From positions 1 through 64,000 of the forward strand of contig NZ_JBNNUK010000014.1 of assembly GCF_050279675.1 (NCBI RefSeq): a stretch of 64,000 nucleotides of DNA, given 5' to 3'. Positions 17,077 through 25,408 of the stretch are shown here, piece after piece. The stretch comes from Viridibacillus sp050279675. GTDB lineage: Bacteria > Bacillota > Bacilli > Bacillales_A > Planococcaceae. The notes under the pieces were generated by a model that was given only the letters and a program-made list of their open reading frames with translations, made no database searches and had not been told where the DNA came from. Each line of letters opens with the position of its first letter. Position 1 is the stretch's first letter. Both the position numbers and the translations under genes were made by a program.

Positions 17077-17828
17077 GCTATTTGGCGTTATCCTTAACAT
17101 TGATTTTCGTACTTATTCCATTATTTTTATCAAAAACTTTAAAACTCGGATTAGAAAAAGATACATTTATTGCAACGATTCGCTCAATTATTCAGTTGCT
17201 TGCTGTCGGCTATGTATTAAAGTTTGTTTTTGATTCCAACCATTTTATCTACATATTCTTAATGATTGCTTTGATGATTGGAACTGCTACATTAAACGCA
17301 CGTAAAAAAGGGAAGTCCATTGACGGGATTACGTGGAAAATTGCTGTTACTTTACTGACTGTAGAAGTATTGACGCAATCCATACTACTAGGCTTTCACA
17401 TTGTACCCGCAACTGCACAATATATTATTCCAATTAGTGGTATGATCATTGGGAATTCCATGGTACTATCCATTTTATTCTTAAATCGTTTCACAGCTGA
17501 AATGCACGCTCATCGTGATCAAGTAGAGCTTATTTTATCATTAGGTGGAACACCAAAGCAGGCTATTCATCATCAATTAATTAGTGCGATAAAGGCAAGC
17601 ATGATTCCAACGATAGAAAGCCAAAAAACTATTGGACTTGTACAACTTCCAGGCATGATGAGTGGTCAAATCATTGCTGGAGCTGACCCTATTCAGGCAG
17701 TTCAGTTTCAATTACTAATCGTTTTCATCTTGCTTACGACAGCGGCTGTATCAAGTATTTTCCTTGGATTTTTGTCCTATCCAACATTGTTTAACAGTCG
17801 CATGCAAATGTTGAAAGAAAAATTTTAA
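17073..17828 (+). CDS. ABC permease, UPF0014 (FetB/YjkA type)
   Basis: The 251-aa integral membrane protein has about seven hydrophobic segments. It shows the UPF0014 hallmark ISGMIIGNSM near residue 127 and the coupling-helix region GLVQLPGMMSGQIIAGADP near residue 188. The start is GTG at 17073, overlapping the TGA of the ATPase gene. Expected to form the membrane channel of the FetAB-type exporter. Confidence 0.9.
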   Translation: MSYLALSLTLIFVLIPLFLSKTLKLGLEKDTFIATIRSIIQLLAVGYVLKFVFDSNHFIYIFLMIALMIGTATLNARKKGKSIDGITWKIAVTLLTVEVLTQSILLGFHIVPATAQYIIPISGMIIGNSMVLSILFLNRFTAEMHAHRDQVELILSLGGTPKQAIHHQLISAIKASMIPTIESQKTIGLVQLPGMMSGQIIAGADPIQAVQFQLLIVFILLTTAAVSSIFLGFLSYPTLFNSRMQMLKEKF

Positions 17829-17830
17829 TT

Positions 17831-17874
17831 AAAAAGCTTCTTCTCCATACGTCTTAGAGAAGAAGCTTTTTTTT
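17831..17874. terminator. Bidirectional terminator
   Basis: A 15-bp stem AAAAAGCTTCTTCTC (17831-17845) with its complement near 17857-17871, followed by T-runs on both strands. It ends fetB on the plus strand and can end the FMN reductase on the minus strand. Confidence 0.9.
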
Positions 17875-17904
17875 GCCATAATGATTGTACAGGTGAGCTA
17901 TATA

Positions 17905-18459
17905 TTATTTAGAATGTTTGTCGTAAAAAACTATAAAGTTGTCTACTACAGTATCAAGGAATGCAATCGTACTTTCATCTGTTAGTTCGCCAGCTTCGTT
18001 TAATTTCGTATGAACCGCACCTATATATACTTCATTACCTGGCATGATTACCGGCGCTAAAGCTGGATTTGAAAGTATTTCACGTAAATGGATTTGTGCA
18101 CGCACACTTCCTAAAACACCCATTGATGATCCTACAATGAATCCTGGTTTATCTTTGATTGTATAGTCACCACCACGTGATAACCAGTCAATTGCATTTT
18201 TTAATGCTCCAGGAATTGAATAGTTGTATTCAGGAACAGCAAATAATACTGCATCAGAATCTTTAACATCCGCTTTAAAAGCTGTTGCACCAGCTGGTGG
18301 ATTGTTTTCAATATCAATTGAGAACATTTCAACATCATTAATTAATACTGGTGTAATATCCAATTTGTTTGCATATCGTTTTTTCATGAAATTTACAAGT
18401 TTTAAATTATTTGAAGTTGAGCTAGTTGAACCTATTATTGCTTTTACTTTAATAGTCAT
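17905..18459 (-). CDS. NADPH-dependent FMN reductase
   Basis: The 184-aa flavodoxin-like protein has the phosphate-binding loop GSTSSTSNN at residues 10-18 and the family signature PEYNYSIPGALKNAIDW near residue 76. These bind FMN and place it in the NAD(P)H-dependent FMN reductase / azoreductase (YhdA-like) group. It probably reduces quinones, azo compounds or flavins in the cytoplasm; the physiological substrate is unknown. Ribosome binding site AAAGGAAG. Single gene. Confidence 0.88.
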   Translation of the reverse strand: MTIKVKAIIGSTSSTSNNLKLVNFMKKRYANKLDITPVLINDVEMFSIDIENNPPAGATAFKADVKDSDAVLFAVPEYNYSIPGALKNAIDWLSRGGDYTIKDKPGFIVGSSMGVLGSVRAQIHLREILSNPALAPVIMPGNEVYIGAVHTKLNEAGELTDESTIAFLDTVVDNFIVFYDKHSK

Positions 18460-18622
18460 TTAATGTCTACTTCCTTTTCTATTTTAAAATTTTGTACCAC
18501 GTAAATCATATACCTTAAAAATAGAATATTCCAACATTTTAACTCGTTGAAGAAAAATAACTTATTTAGCATGCGCATTTATTAATGAATCTTCGTTAAT
18601 TTTTGGGGGCATTGGCTAATAC

Positions 18623-18706
18623 TCGAGCTTCCTTTTAACCTATTCGCTCCTCTTTTTGACTCACTCGAGTTTCCTATTAACCTACTTGCTCTTCTATTCA
18701 ACTCTC
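18623..18706. repeat. Four tandem imperfect 21-bp repeats
   Basis: Units at 18623, 18644, 18665 and 18686 all follow the pattern TCG(A/C)(G)CTTCCT(T/A)TTAACCTA(C/T), with units 1 and 3 most alike. The array lies between the FMN reductase promoter side and the desR terminator. Although 21 bp equals seven codons, each minus-strand frame is broken by stops at repeat period, so it is not coding. Function unknown. Confidence 0.75.
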
Positions 18707-18727
18707 CTACATTTGTAGTCTTTCCAA

Positions 18728-18754
18728 CAAAAAAGCACCTCACAAAGAGATGCT
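18728..18754 (-). terminator. Terminator of desK-desR
   Basis: On the minus strand AGCATCTC (18754-18747) pairs with GAGGTGCT (18741-18734), one G-U pair, followed by six U. It lies 54 nt after the desR stop. Confidence 0.85.
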
Positions 18755-18807
18755 GATTAATTTACAATATGAATTTATATAGAATTTACTTAGCCATGCC
18801 TTTCGCT

Positions 18808-19413
18808 CTATTTGTTCCATCCTTTTTCCTTAAAACGAGCGATAGCTTCAATTCGATTGCTTACTTCTAGTTTGTCTAAAATGGTTGAAATATAGTTTCG
18901 CACGGTACCGGGCGAAAGAAAAAGCTCCCCCGCTATTTCCTTCGTCGTTTTACCCTCCGCTACTAGCTCAAGTACTTCACTTTCACGTTCTGTGAGCGGA
19001 TTTTCAATCGTCTCTTCATAGACAATATCGATTAATTCAGGTGCATATAGCCGTCTGCCTTCCATAATTACACGGATAGAATTTACAAGTTCTTCAATGG
19101 GGCTGTCTTTTAATAGATAACCACGCACACCCGCTTTACGAGCGCGTTCGAAATAACCTGGACGTGCAAAAGTAGTCAAGATGATAATCTTACAAGGATG
19201 ATCTTGTAATTCTTCAGCAGCATCTAATCCTGTTTTCAAGGGCATTTCAATATCCATAATACAAATATCGGGATTATGCTCCTCTACAAGCGCGACAGCT
19301 TCAGCACCATTTTTGCCAATGCCGACTACTTCCATATCATCTTCCATATTGAGTAAAGATTTCATAGCACCTAGAAGCATACCTTGGTCTTCAGCTATGA
19401 CGATTTTAATCAT
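18808..19413 (-). CDS. desR: Response regulator DesR-like (NarL/LuxR family)
   Basis: The 201-aa protein has a receiver domain with the phospho-acceptor Asp54 in IMDIEMP and a C-terminal LuxR helix-turn-helix (ESEVLELVAEGKTTKEIAGE near residue 135). The ATG at 19413 lies behind GGGAAGTG and overlaps the 3' end of the kinase gene by 8 nt. In B. subtilis, phosphorylated DesR activates the desaturase gene in the cold. The adjacent kinase and desaturase genes make the same role very likely here. Confidence 0.92.
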   Translation of the reverse strand: MIKIVIAEDQGMLLGAMKSLLNMEDDMEVVGIGKNGAEAVALVEEHNPDICIMDIEMPLKTGLDAAEELQDHPCKIIILTTFARPGYFERARKAGVRGYLLKDSPIEELVNSIRVIMEGRRLYAPELIDIVYEETIENPLTERESEVLELVAEGKTTKEIAGELFLSPGTVRNYISTILDKLEVSNRIEAIARFKEKGWNK

Positions 19414-20557
19414 GTTGGTCACTTCCCTTTTGATGTGTGATGACGACAGGTACAGTAATGTTAAGCACTGTGCCGTTTTGTTCAGCAATTTGCAGATTGC
19501 CGTTGACGAACTCTAATCGCTCTCGCATGCCATTTAAACCATTACCTTCTGATCTCTCTTTTTGGGCTGATAGGCCAACGCCATTATCTGCAATGATAAT
19601 TTGTAATTCATTTTTATTTTGGACAAATGTAATTTCACATTTCGATCCATCACTATGTTTTACTATATTATTAACAGCTTCCTTTAAACACATGCTTAGG
19701 ACATTTTCAACGATTGTTGGGACCTTATCAAAATTAGGATCTCCTACAATCGTCAATTCCATTTCTGCTGCATCTAAAATTTGCTGGATACGGACAAGTT
19801 CATCACGTAACTTCACTGTACGCATATCTGCGACAAGTTCACGTACTTCCTTCAACGCAATGCTCGCTGTTTGGCGAATATCTTTTAATTCCAGCACTGC
19901 AGCCTGTGGATCCTTTTCCACTAAACGTGCAGCTAAATCACTTTTCAAACCAATCATGGAAAGCTTTTGTCCAAGGGTATCATGCAAATCGCGCGCAATA
20001 CGCTGGCGCTCTTCATAGATACTAAGCTCAGAAATACGTTCTTTTGCCGACTCTAGTTGTCCCTCAAGCTTTTCACGTCTATTCCAGTTATATAAATTAA
20101 AAGGTAATAGGACCGTTCCAATAACCGAAATAATGATAAAGTGAATTTGTGGAAGAAACAAATCAATTTCAATGAAAAATCCTGCTACTATCGCGCCAAT
20201 TGTAAAAGCGATATGTAAGCCATACATAATATAAAATCCTACAGTATTACGGATATTCCCGATAAAAAACGCCGTAAATAATGATAGATAAACATAACCA
20301 AAAAGTAATGTCATTGCAACATTAATTAGCATTTCAAAGGATACCCACATATATACAAGTCCATTGTGTGATCTATGTGAAAAACGATACGAAACAAAAT
20401 ATAAAAGTAAAATTGAAATCCCTATCGTTATTTCTAAAAATGAAGATGCCCTAAATATGAAGAAGAACGGTAGTAAACAAAAAATAACCCAAGCATAGAT
20501 ACTTAGCCAAGGACTTTTCGGAAAAATACTAAACCAGCTCAGCATAAATTCATTCAC
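19406..20557 (-). CDS. desK: Membrane thermosensor histidine kinase DesK-like
   Basis: The 383-aa kinase has about five transmembrane segments (20-152) and a coiled linker. The HisKA_3 motif ERQRIARDLHDTLGQKLS carries phospho-His192. A HATPase domain follows, with N box LKEAVNNIVKHS and G boxes ADNGVGL and GNGLNGMRERL. It reads closely like B. subtilis DesK, which senses membrane thickness/fluidity and switches from phosphatase to kinase on cooling. Transcribed just before desR and downstream of the desaturase gene in the same direction. Confidence 0.93.
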   Translation of the reverse strand: MNEFMLSWFSIFPKSPWLSIYAWVIFCLLPFFFIFRASSFLEITIGISILLLYFVSYRFSHRSHNGLVYMWVSFEMLINVAMTLLFGYVYLSLFTAFFIGNIRNTVGFYIMYGLHIAFTIGAIVAGFFIEIDLFLPQIHFIIISVIGTVLLPFNLYNWNRREKLEGQLESAKERISELSIYEERQRIARDLHDTLGQKLSMIGLKSDLAARLVEKDPQAAVLELKDIRQTASIALKEVRELVADMRTVKLRDELVRIQQILDAAEMELTIVGDPNFDKVPTIVENVLSMCLKEAVNNIVKHSDGSKCEITFVQNKNELQIIIADNGVGLSAQKERSEGNGLNGMRERLEFVNGNLQIAEQNGTVLNITVPVVITHQKGSDQHD

Positions 20558-20602
20558 CGCCCCATCTAATTGCCCCTATTATATCAAATGTCGTACAAAC
20601 AA

Positions 20603-20620
20603 AAACAGCCATCTCTGTTT
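20603..20620 (-). terminator. Weak terminator candidate after the desaturase gene
   Basis: On the minus strand AAACAG pairs with CTGTTT (20620-20615 with 20608-20603), followed by TTTGTTTG. The stem is only 6 bp, so partial read-through from des into desK is possible. Confidence 0.4.
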
Positions 20621-20644
20621 AAAGAAATGACCATTTTTTCATAC

Positions 20645-21697
20645 TTAGCTAGCTTTTTTCATAGGTACATCTTGGTTTTTTGACAAACGATCATGATCAT
20701 CTACTAACCTTTGTACAGATTTGAAAGTCACAAAGGATTTATGTGATGGATCATATAATTTATAACGTAATGATTCTAAACTCGTTTTGATAGTTATTGT
20801 TGTCGCTTTTTGAAGTGGTGGTACTTTTTCATGTGCTTCTTCTAATAAGTAATTTGGTACACGTGGTGACAGATGATGCACGTGATGGAAACCAATATTG
20901 CCTGTTACCCATTGTAAAACTAGTGGCAATTTATAATATGAACTTCCTTCAATCGCTGCTTTTACATAATCCCACTCAGATTCTTCTTCAAAATAAGAAT
21001 CTTCAAATGTATGTTGAATGTAAAATAACCAAATTCCTAACGCCCCAGCTACAAACATCGTCGTACCATGTACAATTAAAAATGCAGTCCATCCTGCAGT
21101 CATAACAAGCGTAGTTGCTAATGCTACGATAATAATATTTGATAGATACGTATTCATACGCTCTTTTCTTTTTGCATCTTTACGATTAAAACGACTTGAA
21201 ATTAAAACTAAATAAAGTGGTCCAAAACCGAACATTACAAGCGGGTTACGGTAAGCGCGATATTTGAATCGCTCCATTTTTGATGCTGCAATGTACTCAT
21301 CAATTGTCATCACCCAAATGTCACCAACACCACGTTTATCTAAATTTGAACTTGTTGCATGGTGAATTGCGTGTTCACGTTTCCATTTTTCATAAGAAAA
21401 CAATGTTAATACTCCTGTTATTGTACCAACGATATCTGTTGCTTTTTTATTTTTAAAAAATGACCCGTGAGTACAATCATGGAATATAATGAATGTACGA
21501 ACAACAAAACCTGCTGCGATTATACTTAAGCCAACCGATGCCCAAACAGAAACTGGAACTAATAGATACGCTGCTGTCCATAAGATTATTAGTGGTAGCA
21601 AAGTGTTAACCATTTGCATGATACTTTTATTCAAATGAGACTTAGCGAACGGTGCGACGTCCTTACGTAATTGCTTCGTCTTTTCTATATTATTCAT
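20645..21697 (-). CDS. des: Membrane fatty-acid (acyl-lipid) desaturase
   Basis: The 350-aa di-iron membrane enzyme introduces a double bond into phospholipid acyl chains (delta-5 in B. subtilis Des, 352 aa). The three histidine boxes are present: HDCTHGS near residue 75, HAIHH near 110, and HHVHH near 270. Several transmembrane segments lie between them. The ATG at 21697 is chosen because TGAGGGA lies 6 nt upstream; a longer frame starts in the promoter region and has no ribosome binding site. Likely activated by DesR on cooling. Confidence 0.93.
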   Translation of the reverse strand: MNNIEKTKQLRKDVAPFAKSHLNKSIMQMVNTLLPLIILWTAAYLLVPVSVWASVGLSIIAAGFVVRTFIIFHDCTHGSFFKNKKATDIVGTITGVLTLFSYEKWKREHAIHHATSSNLDKRGVGDIWVMTIDEYIAASKMERFKYRAYRNPLVMFGFGPLYLVLISSRFNRKDAKRKERMNTYLSNIIIVALATTLVMTAGWTAFLIVHGTTMFVAGALGIWLFYIQHTFEDSYFEEESEWDYVKAAIEGSSYYKLPLVLQWVTGNIGFHHVHHLSPRVPNYLLEEAHEKVPPLQKATTITIKTSLESLRYKLYDPSHKSFVTFKSVQRLVDDHDRLSKNQDVPMKKAS

Positions 21698-21771
21698 GTG
21701 ATGTCCCTCACTTTTCTTCGCTTTATATATTCTCATATTAAAACTTATAGTTACATGATAGTAGATATAGT

Positions 21772-21801
21772 TGTCATGATTAACATATGACATCTGTCAT
21801 A
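21772..21801. promoter_or_regulatory. Candidate DesR binding region of the des promoter
   Basis: Three TGTCAT half-sites lie in alternating orientation: TGTCAT (21772-21777), ATGACA (21787-21792) and TGTCAT (21795-21800). The last two form a perfect 7-bp dyad, TATGACA-TC-TGTCATA (21786-21801). They lie about 75-105 bp upstream of the des start, upstream of a poor promoter (-10-like TATAAG without a good -35), as expected for an activator-dependent gene. Binding by DesR is inferred. Confidence 0.6.
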
Positions 21802-21940
21802 TAGCAAGTCTTAATACTTGGTAACAAGATTAAAATACACTTGATAATAGTTACTTCGTTTAATAGTTATCATTAAATGATAGGAATGGATTTTGTTTTC
21901 TTACTCGAAATAACACCTATAATCTATCTAAAAGAAATGC

Positions 21941-21975
21941 AAAAAGCGAGATGGCTTAAAACCATCTCGCTTTTT
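21941..21975. terminator. Terminator of the yitJ-metH operon
   Basis: A perfect 14-bp stem (21941-21954 with 21962-21975) flanked by five A and five T, so able to work in both directions. It ends right at the metH stop codon (21977). Confidence 0.93.
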
Positions 21976-21976
21976 C

Positions 21977-24900
21977 TCATTCTACATTGAAATATCTTGC
22001 ATCAGGATGTGCAAAAACAATTGCTGATACGGATGCTTCTGGCGACATCATAAATTCCTCTGTAAGATGTACACCTATATCTTCTGGTTTGATCAAACCA
22101 AATAGTTTCGATTGATCTTCTAAATTCGGACACGCTGGGTAGCCAAATGAAAAACGCTGTCCTTGATATTTTGCTGCAAAACGATCACGCATAGTGCAAT
22201 CGGTGGCATCTGGGAATCCCCATTGGTCTCGAATTTCTTGATGGATGCGTTCTGCAAAACCTTCTGCTAATTCCAGAGCTGTTGCTTGGAATGCATGACT
22301 TTCAAGGAATTTCCCTTGCTCTTTCAAACGTGCTGCAGCCTCACGTACACCGTGCCCAGCCGTTACTTGCATAAAAGCAACATAATCCATTTCTCCACTA
22401 TCAACTGTTTTCAAGAAATCAGCTAAACATAAGTACGGCGTCTTATTTTGGCGTGGGAAAGTAAAGCGTTCAATAACGGTCTGACTATCTTCTGGATCAT
22501 AAATGACAACATCATCTCCGTCCGCTTGTGCAGGGAAAAATTGATACATACCTGATGGATTTAACATACCTGATTCCAAGAATTCTGTTACTAATTCGTA
22601 TAACTCAACTGCTCGAGAGTCACCTTTTCCAAGCATTTCATCACTATACCCTCTTAAACCTAAGTGATGGCCAATCAATGTTCGCATATTCACATATGGA
22701 TACAAATGGGATACTGAATAGTCTTTTAAAACGTGACGTCGTAAATCAGTCGGTACAAAAACAGGTGCATCAGAACTTACTGTTTTAATCGGTTTTTCTG
22801 CTACAGCAACAGCTGGTCTTGCAGCGCGCTTTTCTTCTGATGCTGCACGTTTTTCAATTGCGTCTTCTAACTCATGTAGCAATTCACCTTTATCTTCACT
22901 TTGCAGTCTGTTAGCTAACTCAAGCCCATGCATTGCGTCTTTTGCATACATAACTGGACCATCGTATTCGGCTGCAATTTTTGTTTCGGTAAAGCGTCTT
23001 GATAATGCCGCTCCACCTACAAGCATTGGAGTGATGATGCCTGCATCCTTGAAATCTTGCGCAGTAATAACCATCTGCTGTGCTGATTTTACGAGTAATC
23101 CCGATAATCCAACGATATCTGGATGTTCTTTTTTAATAACTTCAATTAATGCTTGTGGTGTAACTTTAATACCAACATCAATTACCTTATAACCATTATT
23201 ACTTAAAATAATATCAACAAGGTTTTTTCCGATATCATGTACATCACCTTTAACCGTTGCTAATATTACTTTCCCTTTACCAGTGTCATTTTCATTTTTT
23301 TCCATGAATTGTTCTAGGAATGATACAGATGCTTTCATAACTCCAGCACTTTGTAGTACTTCTGCTACGATTAGCTGGTTGTCATTAAACAAACGTCCAA
23401 CTTCAGCCATCCCAGTCATCAAAGGTCCATTAATAATTTCTAACGGTGAATCGTACATGTTCATCGCAGCTTCTAAATCAGGAATTAGTCCTTCTTTCGT
23501 ACCTTCAATAATGTAATACGCTAGTCTCTCTGGTACTGTTTTCGGAATATCATCTTCGGTTTTTTCTTTCTTTTTATCACGATAGAAATCCGTAAAATCA
23601 GCAAGTGTTTTGTCGTTTGTTTTATAGATTAAATCATTTGCTAAGTTAATCTCAGCTTCTGGAATTGAAGCATATCGCTCTAATTTCTCTGTATTTACAA
23701 TTGCATAATCTAGACCGGCTTGTGTACAGTGATAGAGATACACAGCGTTTAATACTTCCCGTCCAACTGGAGGTAAACCAAAGGATACATTACTAACGCC
23801 TAGAATAGTTAATACTCGAGGCATTTTTTCTTTGATTAAGCGAATACCTTCAATCGTTTCTTCAGCAGCTCCTATATATTGCTCATCTCCCGTACCAACC
23901 GGGAATACAAGAGGATCGAAAATAATGTCTTCTGGTGCGATTCCCCATTTGTTCACTAGCAGGTCATAAGAACGTTCAGCAACTTTTAATTTACTATGGC
24001 GGTCAACAGCCATTCCTTTTTCATCAATTGTTCCGATAACGATAGATGCACCGTATTTTTTCACTATTGGTAAAACAGCATCATACCGTTCTTCTCCATC
24101 CTCTAAATTGATAGAGTTAATGATTGCTTTACCTTGGGAATATTTCAATGCTTCTTCGATTACCTTTTCATCCGTTGAATCGATTACAAGGGGAACTTTA
24201 ACCTTCTTTACCACTTCTGTCATAAAATTTTTCATATCTTCAAGTTCATCACGGTCAGGGTTTGCTAAGCAAATATCCATTACGTGCGCACCATTTTTCA
24301 CCTGGGCACGAGCAATTTCTGCCGCTTCTTCAAATTTACCTTCTATAATTAAACGCTTAAATTTCCGTGAACCAATAACATTTGTACGTTCTCCAACAAA
24401 TAGCGGGCGCATTGAGTCATCATAAATAAGCGGTTCAATTCCTGCTACGGCATGCCCATGCTCTACAGGGATTTGACGAGGCTGCTTATTCTCTACTACT
24501 TTACGAATTGATTTAATGTGCTCAGGCGTCGTACCACAACAACCCCCAACGATATTTAACCAACCTTTACCTGCAAAACCTTCAAGCTTTTTAGACAATG
24601 ATTCTGGAGTTTCATGATAATGCCCTTCTTCATCTGGTAATCCTGCATTCGGATAACAACTAACATAACTTGTTGCTAATTCTGAAAGCGAGCGTAAATG
24701 ATCTGTCATAAATTCAGGTCCTGTAGCACAGTTCAACCCTACTGATAACGGTTTAATATGTTCAATTGAAATATAAAAAGCTTCAATACTTTGCCCTGCT
24801 AGAGTAGTTCCCATGGGTTCAATTGTTCCCGATATCATCACAGGCAGCTCTTTACCAAACTCTTCAAATGCTTGTTTAATACCTAAAGTACCAGCCTTAA

Positions 24901-25408
24901 CATTCAGCATATCTTGACTTGTTTCAAGTAATAATACATCCGCTCCGCCTTCAATTAATGCCTTTGCTTGCACGTAAAAGTCATGTAATAGCTCATCAAA
25001 TGTTATACCACCCGTTACTGATAAGGTTTTAGTCGTTGGTCCCATTGCGCCAGCAACATATCGAGGCCATTCAGGTGTTGATATTTCATTCACTACTTTT
25101 TTAGCAATTTGCACTGCTAATAAGTTAATTTCATGCGCTTGATCACCCAGAGCATATTCATTTAACACAACAGGAGTCCCACCAAATGTATTCGTACTAA
25201 TAATATCTGAACCCGCCTCTAGATAAGCGCGGTGTACATTTTCAATCACGTCAGGTCGTGTAATATTCAAATATTCATTACAGCCATCATATTCATCCCC
25301 ACCAAAATCCCCGGGTGTTAAATTAGCATTTTGGAGCATAGTCCCCATTGCACCGTCTAATATAAGAATATGTTGTTGGAGTCGTTCTTTAATTGGTTGT
25401 TTTAACAT
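21977..25408 (-). CDS. metH: Cobalamin-dependent methionine synthase
   Basis: Transfers the methyl group of 5-methyl-tetrahydrofolate to homocysteine via methylcobalamin. The 1143-aa protein has all four modules in order. The homocysteine domain (1-320) carries zinc cysteines VGLNCATGP and GGCCGTTP near 289. The pterin-binding domain spans about 330-620. The cobalamin cap and Rossmann domain have the axial-ligand motif GDVHDIG near 723. The AdoMet-dependent reactivation domain runs from about 895 to the end. The ATG lies 20 nt inside the end of the yitJ-like gene behind AGGGGAT, so translation is coupled. Expression is expected to be controlled by the SAM-I riboswitch at the head of the operon. 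B12 must be imported or made elsewhere. Confidence 0.97.
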   Translation of the reverse strand: MLKQPIKERLQQHILILDGAMGTMLQNANLTPGDFGGDEYDGCNEYLNITRPDVIENVHRAYLEAGSDIISTNTFGGTPVVLNEYALGDQAHEINLLAVQIAKKVVNEISTPEWPRYVAGAMGPTTKTLSVTGGITFDELLHDFYVQAKALIEGGADVLLLETSQDMLNVKAGTLGIKQAFEEFGKELPVMISGTIEPMGTTLAGQSIEAFYISIEHIKPLSVGLNCATGPEFMTDHLRSLSELATSYVSCYPNAGLPDEEGHYHETPESLSKKLEGFAGKGWLNIVGGCCGTTPEHIKSIRKVVENKQPRQIPVEHGHAVAGIEPLIYDDSMRPLFVGERTNVIGSRKFKRLIIEGKFEEAAEIARAQVKNGAHVMDICLANPDRDELEDMKNFMTEVVKKVKVPLVIDSTDEKVIEEALKYSQGKAIINSINLEDGEERYDAVLPIVKKYGASIVIGTIDEKGMAVDRHSKLKVAERSYDLLVNKWGIAPEDIIFDPLVFPVGTGDEQYIGAAEETIEGIRLIKEKMPRVLTILGVSNVSFGLPPVGREVLNAVYLYHCTQAGLDYAIVNTEKLERYASIPEAEINLANDLIYKTNDKTLADFTDFYRDKKKEKTEDDIPKTVPERLAYYIIEGTKEGLIPDLEAAMNMYDSPLEIINGPLMTGMAEVGRLFNDNQLIVAEVLQSAGVMKASVSFLEQFMEKNENDTGKGKVILATVKGDVHDIGKNLVDIILSNNGYKVIDVGIKVTPQALIEVIKKEHPDIVGLSGLLVKSAQQMVITAQDFKDAGIITPMLVGGAALSRRFTETKIAAEYDGPVMYAKDAMHGLELANRLQSEDKGELLHELEDAIEKRAASEEKRAARPAVAVAEKPIKTVSSDAPVFVPTDLRRHVLKDYSVSHLYPYVNMRTLIGHHLGLRGYSDEMLGKGDSRAVELYELVTEFLESGMLNPSGMYQFFPAQADGDDVVIYDPEDSQTVIERFTFPRQNKTPYLCLADFLKTVDSGEMDYVAFMQVTAGHGVREAAARLKEQGKFLESHAFQATALELAEGFAERIHQEIRDQWGFPDATDCTMRDRFAAKYQGQRFSFGYPACPNLEDQSKLFGLIKPEDIGVHLTEEFMMSPEASVSAIVFAHPDARYFNVE

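Noticed and set aside
18623..18706. CRISPR array
   Set aside because: Units are directly adjacent without spacers and only 21 bp long, and no cas genes are present.
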